Source: Pedococcus cremeus (lineage in GTDB: Bacteria; Actinomycetota; Actinomycetes; Actinomycetales; Dermatophilaceae). Taken from it: a stretch of DNA of 64,000 nucleotides. How positions within the stretch are numbered: position 1 is the first letter of the stretch; each line of letters begins with the position of its first letter. Below are positions 1-10,140 of this stretch, in pieces. The notes beneath the pieces are model-generated. The model worked only from the letters and a program-made list of their open reading frames with translations, was not told the DNA's origin and made no database searches. The stretch spans positions 310,001 through 374,000 of the forward strand of contig NZ_FOHB01000001.1 in assembly GCF_900111375.1 (NCBI RefSeq), written 5' to 3'. Position numbers and translations under genes: made by a program.

Positions 1-563
1 TGGGGCTCACTCGCCAGGACGTAGCGGCCCGGCCCGGGGAGTCGCCCGAAGGCGAGACCCAACCCCCAGCCCAGGGCCACCGATCCGTCCCAGTCCAGGG
101 TGGGGTCCAGCGTCTGGCTGCGCCCGGGGAGGGGGACGCCATCCGGATCCTCCGGGCCGCTCAACACGAGCGTCCTGGCTCCTGCAGGCGCCGACGAGCC
201 CTCGGGGTCCCTGGCCCCCGTCGCCGGGACAGACTCCGGTCCTGTCCCCGAACCGTCGACAGCAGCGACCGTGTAGGTCGCCGACTGGCCGGGAAGGAGG
301 TTCGTGTCGCTGTACCGCTGGCCTGACCAGCTGAACGTGCTCGTGCTGCCGTCCACGGTGCGGGTGACCCGCCACGAGCGGTTGTACCCGTCCTGCGGCG
401 TCCACTGCACGAAGACACCATCCGGGGCTCCGTAGGCGGTGACGGTCGCCACGAGGGGCTCGGCAGCTGTGGCGACGGTTGCCGCGCCGGATGCGGCTCC
501 GCCCGCGACGAGTGCGGCAGACACCGCGGCTACCAGCACACGACGGCCCCAGGCCCTGATCAT
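1..563 (-). CDS. Secreted protein with fibronectin III-like segment, C-terminus cut off by window edge
   Basis: The frame opens at ATG 563 and runs off the window start, giving 187 codons. The N-terminus reads MIRAWGRRVLVAAVSAALVA and continues into an Ala-rich stretch, a typical Sec signal peptide ending near residue 38. The next about 90 residues alternate short beta-like runs (VTAYGAPDGVFVQWTP, then SATYTVAAVDGSG), the pattern of one fibronectin type III module. A Pro/Gly-rich linker follows. A purine-rich AAGGGGAAG lies just before the ATG and supports the start. The missing C-terminal part holds any catalytic domain, so the function cannot be named. It is transcribed away from the sugar transporter terminator. 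The signal peptide call is solid; the Fn3 call is a pattern judgement. Confidence 0.7.
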   Translation of the reverse strand, partial: MIRAWGRRVLVAAVSAALVAGGAASGAATVATAAEPLVATVTAYGAPDGVFVQWTPQDGYNRSWRVTRTVDGSTSTFSWSGQRYSDTNLLPGQSATYTVAAVDGSGTGPESVPATGARDPEGSSAPAGARTLVLSGPEDPDGVPLPGRSQTLDPTLDWDGSVALGWGLGLAFGRLPGPGRYVLASEP

Positions 564-690
564 CCGACTTCCCCTTGCTGCATCCCCGCACCAGACGTCG
601 GGCCGCGCACGAGGGTAGGCGACCGCTGGGCACAACGGTGCCCCGGTGTCCGTTTTCCACCCGTTCGGACGACGCCCGGGCCCGACACGC

Positions 691-730
691 CCTCGCCCGC
701 GCCTCCGGTCTGCGGGAGGCGCGGGCGAGG
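691..730 (-). terminator. Intrinsic terminator-like hairpin after the sugar transporter
   Basis: A perfect 16-bp inverted repeat (arms 691-706 and 715-730, 8-nt loop) lies 19 nt past the transporter stop codon. There is no T-tract, which is common for actinobacterial terminators. Confidence 0.75.
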
Positions 731-749
731 GTCTGGCAGGGCGAGGCGG

Positions 750-2213
750 CTAGGCCCGCTCGACCGCCTCGGAGTGCATGTCCTCGAGCTCCTTGCCGCG
801 GGTCTCCTCGACCCACTTCCAGACGAAGACCAGCGAGAGCAGGGCGCACACGGCGTAGAACCCGTAGGCCAGGCCGAGCGAGACGTCCTTGAGCGAGGGG
901 AACGAGACGGTGATGACCCAGTTCGCCACCCACTGCGCGGCGGCGGCCAGGGAGAGGGCGGCGGCGCGGATGCGGTTGGGGAACTTCTCGCCCAGCAGCA
1001 CCCAGACCATCGGGCCCCAGGACATGCCGAACGCGACGACGAACAGGTTTGCCGCGATGAGCGCGATCGGGCCCTGCGCGCCGGTGAGCTGGGGGGTGAC
1101 CGAGCCGTCGGGACCGGTCACCGTGTTGGCGGTGCCGAAGACGAACGCCATCGTCGCCAGGGTCACGGTCATCCCGACCGAGCCGATGAGGAGCAGCGGC
1201 TTGCGGCCGTAGCGGTCGACGGAGGCGATCGCGATGAGCGTGGTGGCGATGTTCACCACCGAGGTGATGACGGTGATCTTGAACGAGTCGGCCTCGCTGA
1301 AGCCGACCGCCTCCCACAGCACGTTGGAGTAGTAGAAGATCACGTTGATCCCGACGAACTGCTGGAAGACCGACAGGCCGATGCCGACCCACACGATCGG
1401 CAGCAGGCCGAGGGCCGGACCGCGCAGGTCGCGCCACGACGGCTTGGTCTCGTGCCGGAGCGTCTCCTTGATCCGCTCGATGCGCAGGTCGACCCCGTCG
1501 GTGCCGATCAGGCGGCGGAGCACCTTGCGGGCCTCGCTGTCCTGGTGGTTCGCCACGAGGTAGCGCGGGGACTCCGGGATGGTCATCGACAGTCCGCCGT
1601 AGAGGACTGCCGGAACCACCATGGCGATGAACATCCAGCGCCAGGCCTCCAGCCCCATCCACAGCACGTCCTTGGACGAACCCGCCGCCCCGGCGAGCAG
1701 GTAGTCGACCAGCAGCGACATGAAGATGCCGGTGACGATGGCGAGCTGTTGCAGCGAACCGAGGCGGCCGCGCACGTGTGCCGGGGAGACCTCGGCGATG
1801 TAGGCCGGCGCGATCACGGAGGCGACGCCCACTCCGATGCCGCCGACGATGCGGAAGAGCACGAGCACCTCGAGGTTGCCGGAGAGTCCGGTGCCGATGG
1901 CGCTGACGAGGAACAGCACGGCGGCCACCCGCATCACGAACAGGCGGCCGTAGCGGTCGGCGATGCGACCGGCCACCACGGCGCCGAGCGCGGCACCGAG
2001 CAGCGCGGAGGCCACCGCGAACCCGAGCGGGCCGGGCGCCACGTCGAATTGGTCCTGGATGGCCGAGACGGCACCGTTGATGACGGCGCTGTCGTAGCCG
2101 AACAGGAAGCCGCCGAGCGCGGCGACGCCCGCGATCGAGACCACCCTTCCGCTGCTGACGGTGCCCTCGTCCTCGGCCTCCGGGCCAGTCGCTGTCAACG
2201 GTTGATGATCCAC
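750..2213 (-). CDS. MFS sugar porter (sugar/H+ symporter)
   Basis: A 487-residue protein of the major facilitator superfamily, sugar porter family, in the inner membrane. It should take up a monosaccharide or polyol with protons. Diagnostic motifs are all present: GGFLFGYDSAVINGA in helix 1, DRYGRR-type loops (RIADRYGR and SVDRYGRK), AYIAEVSPAHVRGRLGS after helix 4, PESPRYL at the end of the first half, and QQFVGINVIFYYS in helix 7. The length matches the family. The start is GTG 2213, preceded by GGAAGGA; upstream codons in the frame overlap the divergent gene and lack family sequence. The substrate cannot be deduced. No catabolic gene is adjacent, so the gene appears monocistronic. Confidence 0.9.
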   Translation of the reverse strand: MDHQPLTATGPEAEDEGTVSSGRVVSIAGVAALGGFLFGYDSAVINGAVSAIQDQFDVAPGPLGFAVASALLGAALGAVVAGRIADRYGRLFVMRVAAVLFLVSAIGTGLSGNLEVLVLFRIVGGIGVGVASVIAPAYIAEVSPAHVRGRLGSLQQLAIVTGIFMSLLVDYLLAGAAGSSKDVLWMGLEAWRWMFIAMVVPAVLYGGLSMTIPESPRYLVANHQDSEARKVLRRLIGTDGVDLRIERIKETLRHETKPSWRDLRGPALGLLPIVWVGIGLSVFQQFVGINVIFYYSNVLWEAVGFSEADSFKITVITSVVNIATTLIAIASVDRYGRKPLLLIGSVGMTVTLATMAFVFGTANTVTGPDGSVTPQLTGAQGPIALIAANLFVVAFGMSWGPMVWVLLGEKFPNRIRAAALSLAAAAQWVANWVITVSFPSLKDVSLGLAYGFYAVCALLSLVFVWKWVEETRGKELEDMHSEAVERA

Positions 2214-2324
2214 GGTGGGTCCTTCCTTCTCTGCAGCCGCCTCAGCCAGTCTCGTGCCACTCTCGGCCGGGCGCATCCGCAGGACCCTAGGCGCAAAGGG
2301 CCCCCTCCCACCAAACTGGGCCCC

Positions 2325-3098
2325 ATGCGCGTACTGGTCACCGGTGGCTCCGGGTCGCTCGGCTCCGAGGTGCTGGCCGAGCTGGGCGCGCGGGGCCACG
2401 AGGCGCGGCCGGCGAGCCGGCGCACCGGCGTCGACCTCAGCACCGGTGTGGGTCTCGCCGAGGTCGTGGCGGGCGTCGACGCGGTCATCCACTGCGCCAC
2501 GGCGACCCAGAGCCCGCGTCGCGTCGACGTCGACGGCACGGGCCGGCTCGTCGCGGAGCTGGCACGCCAGCCGTCTCCGCCGCACCTCGTCTACGTGTCC
2601 ATCGTGGGCTGCGACCGCAGTCCTTTCCCCTACTACCGCGCCAAGACCGAGGTGGAGCAGCGACTCGCCCGGTGGGGCGGCCCGGCCACGGTGGTGCGGG
2701 CCACCCAGTTCCACCCGTTCGCCGCCGCCGTGGCGCAGCTGCTCATGGTGGGGCGAGTGGCGTTCTCCATCGGCGACATGGCCGTACAGCCAGCCGACAC
2801 CGCCTGGGTGGCCGGACACCTGGTCGACGTCGCAACCGGCCCCGTACCTCGAGGCTTCACGCGCACGACCGACCTTGCCGGCCCCGACGTGCTCGCCATG
2901 GGCGAGGTCGCCATGATGCTGCGACAGCACGCGGGCCAGGGCTCCCCGCGGGTCGTCCGAGTCCCGCCGGTCGGCGGCGTGCTGCGCTCGTTCAGCGACC
3001 GGGTCAACGTGCCCTCGGGCGACGTCGAGACCGGCGGCCGCTCCTTCGCGGCCTGGCTGGAGACCCAGCCGCAACGACTGCCGTCCCTGCGACGCTAG
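2325..3098 (+). CDS. NAD(P)-binding atypical SDR / NmrA-like protein
   Basis: A 257-residue Rossmann-fold protein. It opens with MRVLVTGGSGSLGSEVLAEL, the TGGxGxxG dinucleotide-binding motif of extended and atypical short-chain dehydrogenases. A YYRAK segment near residue 105 matches the YxxxK active-site pair. The remainder resembles NmrA/SDR_a5-like proteins that act as oxidoreductases or redox sensors. Its substrate is unknown. It is divergent from the sugar transporter across a 111-nt gap. Its last 4 nt overlap the end of the convergent membrane-protein gene. Confidence 0.8.
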   Translation: MRVLVTGGSGSLGSEVLAELGARGHEARPASRRTGVDLSTGVGLAEVVAGVDAVIHCATATQSPRRVDVDGTGRLVAELARQPSPPHLVYVSIVGCDRSPFPYYRAKTEVEQRLARWGGPATVVRATQFHPFAAAVAQLLMVGRVAFSIGDMAVQPADTAWVAGHLVDVATGPVPRGFTRTTDLAGPDVLAMGEVAMMLRQHAGQGSPRVVRVPPVGGVLRSFSDRVNVPSGDVETGGRSFAAWLETQPQRLPSLRR

Positions 3099-3616
3099 CC
3101 CTGCACGCTGCGCCGGCCGTCCGGTGCAGCGCGCCGCTCGGAGTGGCCGTCCGCCGACCGGCCCGCACGGCGCGCCACCAGGGCCGTCGCTCCCCAGAGC
3201 GTCGCCACGAGGCCGAGCCCGAGGAGCAGCCAGGGGCTGGCCGCCCCGGTCACCCATGCCTCGACGACCGCGAAGCCGATCGTGGTGTAGACGACCGCCC
3301 ACACGGCGGAGCCCGCCACCGCGGCGGGCAGGAACCGGCTCAAGGGCATCCGGAGCGCCCCCGAGGCGGCGATGACGGCCGTCTGGAACCCCACCGTGAG
3401 GAACGAGAGCGTGACCGCCGGGGCGCCCACGCGCCGCACGAACCGCTCGGCCGCCACCACCGCCGGACGGTCGAGGTGCCGGGAGTGGCGGGTGCGCTCT
3501 CCCCCGGCACGCAGGCCGCGGCCGGCCCAGTAGGTGGCGTTGGAGCGCACCAGGGCGCTGGCGAAGAAGAATGCGAGCGTCGCGGCATACGGCCAGGACT
3601 CGAAGGCGTCCGTCAC
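3095..3616 (-). CDS. DedA/VTT-domain (SNARE-associated) membrane protein
   Basis: A 173-residue membrane protein with about four hydrophobic segments. It carries a VTT-like core: TYWAGRGLRAGG resembles the YWxGRxxG element, and a Thr/Phe-rich re-entrant region (VTLSFLTVGFQTAVIAASG) is followed by MPLSRFLPAAVAGSAVWA. Family members are linked to phospholipid or undecaprenyl-phosphate flipping at the inner membrane. The start chosen is GTG 3616, with AGGAG 7-11 nt upstream; an in-frame ATG 42 nt earlier has no good ribosome site. The protein is slightly shorter than typical DedA (about 200), so family membership is likely rather than certain. Confidence 0.7.
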   Translation of the reverse strand: MTDAFESWPYAATLAFFFASALVRSNATYWAGRGLRAGGERTRHSRHLDRPAVVAAERFVRRVGAPAVTLSFLTVGFQTAVIAASGALRMPLSRFLPAAVAGSAVWAVVYTTIGFAVVEAWVTGAASPWLLLGLGLVATLWGATALVARRAGRSADGHSERRAAPDGRRSVQG

Positions 3617-3664
3617 TTCGCCGCTCCTGACCTCACGGCTCCAGCCTAGGGACCTCACGACGCG

Positions 3665-3707
3665 GTATGCCGGTGGGTCGCCTCGGGGAGGCGGCCCACC
3701 GGCATAC
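3665..3707 (-). terminator. ilvBNC terminator hairpin built from paired GTATGCCG/CGGCATAC
   Basis: Downstream of the ilvC stop, GTATGCCGGTGGG (3665-3677) pairs with CCCACCGGCATAC (3695-3707), and the stem continues inward through GCCTC/AGGC. No T-tract is present. The outer arms are exactly the octamer that is over-represented across the window. Confidence 0.8.
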
Positions 3708-3733
3708 GCGGTGGTGCAGGTGAGAGAGCGGCG

Positions 3734-4885
<1,152 letters not shown>

Positions 4886-5398
4886 TCAGGCGGTGCGCAG
4901 AGCCCGGTCCGTGATGGAGCGGGAACCGCGGCCGATGGCCACCATCCCCGACTGCACGAGCTCCTTGATGCCGAACGGCTCGAGCACCTCGAGGAAGGCG
5001 CTCAGCTTGTCGCGGTTGCCGGTGACCTCGATGGTGAGGGCGTCGCCGGCGACGTCGACGACCTTGGCGCGGAACAGCTGCACCGTCTCCAGGACGTGGC
5101 TGCGGCTCTGCAGGTCGGTGCGCACCTTCACGAGGAGGATCTCGCGCTGCACCGAGGCGGCCGGCTCGAGCTCGACGACCTTGAGCACCTCGACGAGCTT
5201 GTTCAGCTGCTTGGTGACCTGCTCGAGCGGCAGCGCCTCGAGCTCGACGGTCACCGTCATCCGCGAGATCTCGGGGTGCTCGGTCGGCCCCACGGCGAGC
5301 GAGTCGATGTTGAAGCCGCGCCGCGAGAACAGCGCTGCGATCCGGGTCAGCACGCCGGGCTTGTTCTCCACCAGCACCGACAGGGTGTGCTTGGTCAT
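4886..5398 (-). CDS. ilvN: Acetolactate synthase small (regulatory) subunit
   Basis: A 170-residue regulatory subunit that activates IlvB and mediates valine feedback inhibition. The N-terminal ACT domain (HTLSVLVENKPGVLTRIAALFSRRGFNIDSLAVGPTE) contains the conserved NKPGVL effector-binding element. The C-terminal half (ILLVKVRTDLQSR through MVAIGRGSRSI) is the usual ALS_ss_C domain. It starts 10 nt after the ilvB stop, which implies translational coupling. Confidence 0.96.
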   Translation of the reverse strand: MTKHTLSVLVENKPGVLTRIAALFSRRGFNIDSLAVGPTEHPEISRMTVTVELEALPLEQVTKQLNKLVEVLKVVELEPAASVQREILLVKVRTDLQSRSHVLETVQLFRAKVVDVAGDALTIEVTGNRDKLSAFLEVLEPFGIKELVQSGMVAIGRGSRSITDRALRTA

Positions 5399-5408
5399 CG
5401 GTTGTCCC

Positions 5409-7226
5409 TCACTCCTCGCGGTCCCAGGTCGGCGTCATGTTGCGCGCGATCTGGATGTCGTCGTTGCTCACGCCGGCCGGCACCATCGGCCAGACCATCG
5501 CGTCGCGGTGCACCACGAAGTCGACGACCACCGGCACGTCGTTGATCTCCATGGCCTTCTGGATGGTCGCGTCCACGTCCTCCGGCCGCTCGCACCGCAG
5601 GCCCACACAGCCGTAGGCGTCCGCGAGCTTCACGAAGTCCGGGATGCGCCGGCCGACCGAGGTGTGCAGGTCGGTGTTGGAGTAGCGCTCGTTGTAGAAG
5701 AGCGACTGCCACTGCCGGACCATGCCCAGGCTGGAGTTGTTGATCACCGCGACCTTGATCGGGATGTCGTTGATGACGCAGGTGGCCAGCTCCTGGTTCG
5801 TCATCTGGAAGCAGCCGTCTCCGTCGATGGCCCAGACGGTGCGCCCGGGCTCGGCGACCTTGGCCCCCATGGCTGCCGGCACCGCGAAGCCCATCGTGCC
5901 GAGGCCGCCGGAGTTGACCCATGAGTTCGGCCGCTCGTACTGCACGAACTGGGCCGCCCACATCTGGTGCTGGCCGACACCGGCGACGAACACCGACTCG
6001 GGGCCGCTGATGACGCCGATCCGCTCGATGACGTGCTGGGGCGCGACCTCGGTGTCGTCCTCAGGAGCGCTGTAGCCCAGCGGGTAGGTCGCCTTCCACT
6101 GCGCCGTCTCCTGGCGCCACGCGTCGTAGTCGCCACGACGGCCCGCCTCGTGGTCGGCGCGCACGGCGTCGATGAGGTCGGTGACGACGTCCTTGCAGTC
6201 ACCCACGATCGGCACGTCGGCGACCCGGTTCTTCGAGATCTCCGCGGGGTCGATGTCGGCGTGGATCACCTTGGCGTACGGGGCGAACGTCGCCAGCTGG
6301 CCGGTGACGCGGTCGTCGAACCGCGCGCCCAGCGTGATCAGCAGGTCGGCCTTCTGCAGCGCGGTGACGGCGGCCACCGAGCCGTGCATGCCCGGCATGC
6401 CCAGGTGCAGCGGGTGGCTGTCGGGAACCGCGCCGCGAGCCATGAGCGTGGTGACGACCGGGATCTGGGTCAGCTCCACGAGGCCCCGCAGCTCGTCCGA
6501 CGCACGACCGCGGATGACGCCGCCGCCGACGTACAGGACGGGGCGCCGGGCCTCGGCGATGAGCCGGGCCGCCTCGCGGATCTGCTTGCCGTGCGGGCGC
6601 GCCACCGGGCGGTAGCCGGGCAGCTCGAACTTCGGCGGCCAGGAGAAGGTCGTGCGGGACTGCAGCGCGTCCTTGCTGATGTCGACCAGCACCGGCCCGG
6701 GCCGTCCGGTCGAGGCGATGTGGAAGGCCTCGGCGATCACGCGGGGGATCTCGGCAGCGTCGGTGACGAGGTAGTTGTGCTTGGTGATCGGCATCGTGAT
6801 GCCGCGGATGTCGGCCTCCTGGAAGGCATCCGTGCCGATGGAGGCGGAGCTCACCTGGCCGGTGATGGCCACCATGGGCACCGAGTCCATGTAGGCGTCC
6901 GCGAGCGGGGTGACGAGGTTGGTGGCACCCGGCCCGGAGGTCGCCATGCAGACGCCGACCCGACCGGTGGCGCTGGCGTAGCCCTCGGCGGCGTGCCCGG
7001 CGCCCTGCTCGTGCCGGACGAGGATGTGGCGCACCTTGACCGAGTCGAGCAGCGGGTCGTAGGCCGGGAGGATCGCACCGCCGGGGATGCCGAACACGGT
7101 GTCGACGTCCATCGCCTCGAGGGAGAGCACCAGGCTCTGCGCGCCGGTGACCTCGACGGGGGTCTTGGCACGGGCCTGCTGGGCCAGCTGGGCCGGGGAT
7201 GGTGCTGCCGGCTTGGCGTCGCTCAC
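5409..7226 (-). CDS. ilvB: Acetolactate synthase large (catalytic) subunit
   Basis: A 605-residue ThDP- and FAD-dependent enzyme condensing pyruvate with pyruvate or 2-oxobutyrate, the first common step of branched-chain amino acid synthesis. The catalytic Glu sits in [15 protein letters not shown]. The ThDP-binding motif runs from [10 protein letters not shown] to AVINN, and the central FAD-type domain is intact. The start GTG 7226 ([10 protein letters not shown]) is inferred because homology begins only about 30 residues later. The same frame stays open upstream to 7403, but that region holds the promoter, leader peptide and terminator, so it is very unlikely to be translated as part of IlvB. 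Confidence 0.95.
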   Translation of the reverse strand: MSDAKPAAPSPAQLAQQARAKTPVEVTGAQSLVLSLEAMDVDTVFGIPGGAILPAYDPLLDSVKVRHILVRHEQGAGHAAEGYASATGRVGVCMATSGPGATNLVTPLADAYMDSVPMVAITGQVSSASIGTDAFQEADIRGITMPITKHNYLVTDAAEIPRVIAEAFHIASTGRPGPVLVDISKDALQSRTTFSWPPKFELPGYRPVARPHGKQIREAARLIAEARRPVLYVGGGVIRGRASDELRGLVELTQIPVVTTLMARGAVPDSHPLHLGMPGMHGSVAAVTALQKADLLITLGARFDDRVTGQLATFAPYAKVIHADIDPAEISKNRVADVPIVGDCKDVVTDLIDAVRADHEAGRRGDYDAWRQETAQWKATYPLGYSAPEDDTEVAPQHVIERIGVISGPESVFVAGVGQHQMWAAQFVQYERPNSWVNSGGLGTMGFAVPAAMGAKVAEPGRTVWAIDGDGCFQMTNQELATCVINDIPIKVAVINNSSLGMVRQWQSLFYNERYSNTDLHTSVGRRIPDFVKLADAYGCVGLRCERPEDVDATIQKAMEINDVPVVVDFVVHRDAMVWPMVPAGVSNDDIQIARNMTPTWDREE

Positions 7227-7294
7227 TTCGTCACCGATCGCTTTCTCCGAGGGCCACCGACGGGTGTCGATGGTGTTGCTCTGGCACAAAAAAA

Positions 7295-7321
7295 CCCTTC
7301 GCCCGCAAGGGGACAGAAGGG
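7295..7321 (-). terminator. ilvB attenuator terminator with seven-T tail
   Basis: On the minus strand CCCTTC (7321-7316) pairs with GAAGGG (7300-7295), with an inner CCC/GGG stem and loop TTGC. Seven Ts follow (7294-7288). It lies between the leader peptide and ilvB. It is the only terminator with a clear T-tract that I found in the window. Confidence 0.85.
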
Positions 7322-7324
7322 GTG

Positions 7325-7352
7325 GCGCGTTCGCTCGGTCGAGCGGACGCGC
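7325..7352 (-). promoter_or_regulatory. ilvB leader pause/anti-antiterminator hairpin
   Basis: Arms GCGCGT and GCTCG (minus-strand reading) pair with CGAGC and ACGCGC across small internal loops. The hairpin starts at the stop codon of the leader peptide and precedes the T-tailed terminator, the layout of a ribosome-mediated attenuator. I could not identify the alternative antiterminator pairing by eye. Confidence 0.65.
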
Positions 7353-7378
7353 TAGGTGAGTACGAGAATTCGTGACAC
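7352..7378 (-). CDS. ilvB leader peptide (VSRILVLT)
   Basis: An eight-codon frame GTG TCA CGA ATT CTC GTA CTC ACC TAG encodes (M)SRILVLT. Four consecutive codons specify Ile, Leu, Val and Leu, the end products of the operon. The stop codon abuts the first leader hairpin. Stalling on scarce branched-chain aminoacyl-tRNA would sit in the right place to change folding ahead of the terminator. No ribosome site precedes the GTG. The predicted transcription start coincides with its G, so it is probably translated from a leaderless end. The gene is too short to prove by eye, but codon content and position are highly specific. Confidence 0.8.
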   Translation of the reverse strand: MSRILVLT

Positions 7379-7384
7379 ACCTGC

Positions 7385-7413
7385 ACTGTCCCCCACGCCC
7401 CATTGCGTGTCAA
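7385..7413 (-). promoter_or_regulatory. ilvBNC promoter
   Basis: TTGACA (7413-7408), a 17-nt spacer, then GACAGT (7390-7385). The -35 box is a perfect consensus; the -10 is moderate. The expected start lies 7 nt downstream, on the GTG of the leader peptide. Confidence 0.7.
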
Positions 7414-7479
7414 TGGATGAGACTGCCGGTCTCGGGATCCGGACCTGTGGTCTCAGTCACTGGCGGGTCGGCCGACCCG

Positions 7480-9201
7480 TCACGAGCAGACCGCCCCGCC
7501 GCTCGCGCTGCCGACGAGGCGGCGGTACTTCGCGAGCACCCCGCGTGTGTACTTGGGCTCGGGGTGCGTGACGCCCTCGGCGCGACGGCGCTGCATCTCC
7601 TCCTCGTCGACGACGAGGTCGAGGGTGCCGTTCGCGACGTCGAGGCGGATGCGGTCGCCGTCACGGACGAACGCGATGGGCCCCTCGTCGACGGCCTCGG
7701 GCGCGACGTGCCCGACACACAGGCCGGTCGTGCCGCCGGAGAAGCGACCGTCGGTGAGCAGCAGGACGTCCTTGCCCAGCCCGGCCCCCTTGATGGCGCC
7801 GGTGACGGCGAGCATCTCGCGCATGCCGGGGCCACCCTTGGGGCCCTCGTACCGGATGACGACCACGTCACCCGGCTGGAGCGAGCCGTCCTCGACAGCA
7901 TCCATGGCAGCGCGCTCGCCGTTGAACACGCGGGCTGTGCCCTCGAAGACCTCCTCGTCGAAGCCGGCCGACTTCACGACCGCACCCTCGGGAGCCAGCG
8001 ACCCGGTGAGGATGGTCAGGCCACCGGTCTTGTGGATCGGCCGGTCCATCTCGCGGATCACCCGGCCGTCGATGTGCGGCGGCTTGAGCTCGTCGAGGTT
8101 CTCGGCGACGGTCTTGCCCGTCACGGTGAGGCAGTCGCCGTGCAGCAGGTCGGCGTCGAGCAGCGTCTTCATGACCACCGGGATGCCGCCGATGTGGTCG
8201 ATGTCCTTCATGACGAACTTGCCGAACGGCTTGACGTCGGCCAGGTGCGGCACCTTCCTGCCGATGCGCTGGAAGTCGCCGATGGTCAGGTCCACCTCGG
8301 CCTCGTGCGCGATGGCGAGCAGGTGCAGCACCGCGTTGGTCGAGCCGCCGAAGGCCATGACCACGGCGATGGCGTTCTCGAACGCCTCCTTGGTCATGAT
8401 GTCGCGGGCGGTGATGCCGCGACGCAGCAGGTTGACCACGGCCTCGCCGGACTTGCGCGCGTAGGCGTCGCGGCGGCGGTCGGTCGCCGGCGGCGCGGCG
8501 GAGCCGGGCACCGACATGCCGATCGCCTCGGCGACCGCGGCCATGGTGTTGGCGGTGTAGAAGCCACCGCAGGCACCCTCGCCCGGGCAGATCGCACGCT
8601 CGATGGCGTCGACGTCCTCACGCGACATCTTGCCCGCCGCGCAGGCACCGACCGCCTCGAAGGCGTCGATGATCGTGACCTCCTTCTCGGTGCCGTCCGA
8701 GAGCTTGGCGATCCCCGGGAGGATGGTGCCGGCATACAGGAACACGGAGGCGAGGTCGAGGCGCGCGGCGGCCATGAGCATGCCCGGCAGCGACTTGTCA
8801 CAGCCGGCGAGCAGGACCGAGCCGTCAAGGCGCTCGGCGCTCATCACGGTCTCGACCGAGTCCGCGATGATCTCGCGGCTGACCAGCGAGAAGTGCATGC
8901 CCTCGTGGCCCATCGAGATGCCGTCGGAGACGGAGATGGTGCCGAACTCGAGGGGGTACCCGCCACCCGCGTGCACACCGTCCTTGACCGCCTTGGCGAG
9001 CCGGTCGAGCGAGAGGTTGCACGGGGTGATCTCGTTCCACGAGCTGGCCACGCCGATCTGCGGCTTGGCGAAGTCGTCGTCGCCGAGCCCGACCGCCCGC
9101 AGCATCCCTCGCGCGGCCGTCTTCTCGAGGCCGTCGGTGACGTCGCGGCTGCGCGGTTTGATGTCGACGCCGTCGAAGGTGCGGGGATCCGTGGTCGTCA
9201 T
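7480..9201 (-). CDS. ilvD: Dihydroxy-acid dehydratase
   Basis: A 573-residue IlvD/Edd-family iron-sulfur enzyme that dehydrates 2,3-dihydroxy acids to 2-oxo acids, the third common step of branched-chain synthesis. Conserved elements include [30 protein letters not shown] and [13 protein letters not shown], which carry the cluster- and metal-binding cysteines, and [14 protein letters not shown] near the C-terminus. It lies directly upstream of the ilvBNC leader on the same strand. The T-tailed attenuator and a separate promoter in between make it a separate unit. Confidence 0.96.
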   Translation of the reverse strand: MTTTDPRTFDGVDIKPRSRDVTDGLEKTAARGMLRAVGLGDDDFAKPQIGVASSWNEITPCNLSLDRLAKAVKDGVHAGGGYPLEFGTISVSDGISMGHEGMHFSLVSREIIADSVETVMSAERLDGSVLLAGCDKSLPGMLMAAARLDLASVFLYAGTILPGIAKLSDGTEKEVTIIDAFEAVGACAAGKMSREDVDAIERAICPGEGACGGFYTANTMAAVAEAIGMSVPGSAAPPATDRRRDAYARKSGEAVVNLLRRGITARDIMTKEAFENAIAVVMAFGGSTNAVLHLLAIAHEAEVDLTIGDFQRIGRKVPHLADVKPFGKFVMKDIDHIGGIPVVMKTLLDADLLHGDCLTVTGKTVAENLDELKPPHIDGRVIREMDRPIHKTGGLTILTGSLAPEGAVVKSAGFDEEVFEGTARVFNGERAAMDAVEDGSLQPGDVVVIRYEGPKGGPGMREMLAVTGAIKGAGLGKDVLLLTDGRFSGGTTGLCVGHVAPEAVDEGPIAFVRDGDRIRLDVANGTLDLVVDEEEMQRRRAEGVTHPEPKYTRGVLAKYRRLVGSASGGAVCS

Positions 9202-9270
9202 GGCCGCAGTCTAGGACCGGCGTCCAGCACGTGGGACAGCGGTCTCGCTTCGTGGTCGCCAGCGGACACC

Positions 9271-9795
9271 TCAGCCCCTGCTGACGTGGCACCTCAGCAG
9301 CGACGCCGAACCCAAGGCCAGGTCGTGCCAGGGCCCTGCGTAGCCGATGACGGCGACCGCCGAGGTCGGGAAACCGGCGGCGAGGCACTCGTGCGCCGCC
9401 GTCGAGCCGTCGCCCTCGGTGAGCCCGCTCGCGAGCGTCGCCATGGTGGGGTTGTGGCCCACGACGAGCACCACCTGGGCCTCTCCCCCGGACTCCCGCA
9501 CCACCTGCAGGGCACCACTGGCGCCACCGGAGTAGAGCCGGCCGTCGTAGTCGACCTGCTCGCCGCAGGCACCGCCGTCCGCGGCGGCCTCCCACGTCTG
9601 GCGGGTGCGTACCGCCGGCGAGCAGAGCACCAGCTCGGGGCCGAAACCGTTGTCGCGCAGCCACTGCCCGGCCGCGGCGGCGTCGCGCCGGCCGCGGTGG
9701 GTGAGCTCGCGGTCGCGGTCGGGCTTGCCCGGGGCCTGCTCTGCCTTGGCGTGACGGAAGAGGATCAGCACCTTGTCATCGCCGGCGAAGGTCAT
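9271..9795 (-). CDS. SixA-like histidine phosphatase
   Basis: A 174-residue protein of the histidine phosphatase superfamily. The catalytic motif LILFRHAKAE near residue 12 replaces the classical RHGE with RHAK, as in SixA. A second Arg and His are supplied by SPAVRTRQTW and VVGHNPTM. SixA enzymes dephosphorylate phosphohistidine, but many actinobacterial members have unknown targets. It follows the MoaD-like gene by 51 nt on the same strand. Confidence 0.85.
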   Translation of the reverse strand: MTFAGDDKVLILFRHAKAEQAPGKPDRDRELTHRGRRDAAAAGQWLRDNGFGPELVLCSPAVRTRQTWEAAADGGACGEQVDYDGRLYSGGASGALQVVRESGGEAQVVLVVGHNPTMATLASGLTEGDGSTAAHECLAAGFPTSAVAVIGYAGPWHDLALGSASLLRCHVSRG

Positions 9796-9846
9796 GCCCG
9801 CAAGGATGCCCGTCTCGAGCCCGAGGTGCCAGACCGCAGCGTCTTC

Positions 9847-10140
9847 TCAGCCGCCCGAGACGGCGTTGATGACGTGGACGGTCGAGGCCGGGCCCACCGG
9901 CGTCTGCACCCCTTGCGCGCGCTTGGCGTCCGCGCCGTCGACGAAGACGTTGACGTGTCGGCGGATGTCTCCGCGCTCGTCGCGGATGCGCGAGTTGAGG
10001 ATGGGCCACGGCTCGAAGGCGCCGTCGAGCACCTCGCCCAGCGACACGGGCTCGGTCAGGTCGACGGTGAGCTCGTGGGCGCCACCCGCGAGGTCGCGGA
10101 GCACTCCCGGGATCACCACACGAGCGGACATGCCGGTCAT
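9847..10140 (-). CDS. MoaD/ThiS-family ubiquitin-like protein
   Basis: A 97-residue beta-grasp protein ending in Gly-Gly (VINAVSGG), the C-terminal signature of sulfur carriers activated by MoeB/ThiF-like E1 enzymes. The ATG at 10140 overlaps the stop codon of the preceding Asp-box gene by 4 nt (ATGA), so the two are translationally coupled. No E1, MoaE or ThiG gene is nearby, so neither molybdopterin nor thiamine synthesis can be assigned. MoaD-like sequences in this pairing may serve another pathway. Confidence 0.8.
   Translation of the reverse strand: MTGMSARVVIPGVLRDLAGGAHELTVDLTEPVSLGEVLDGAFEPWPILNSRIRDERGDIRRHVNVFVDGADAKRAQGVQTPVGPASTVHVINAVSGG

Noticed and set aside
7-1662. A long minus-strand frame through the sugar transporter into the window start
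   Set aside because: It is out of frame with both the sugar porter and the secreted protein, and its sequence has no recognisable domain.
7227-7403. N-terminal extension of IlvB to ATG 7403
   Set aside because: That stretch contains the promoter -10 region, leader peptide and terminator, and its residues do not resemble acetolactate synthase.
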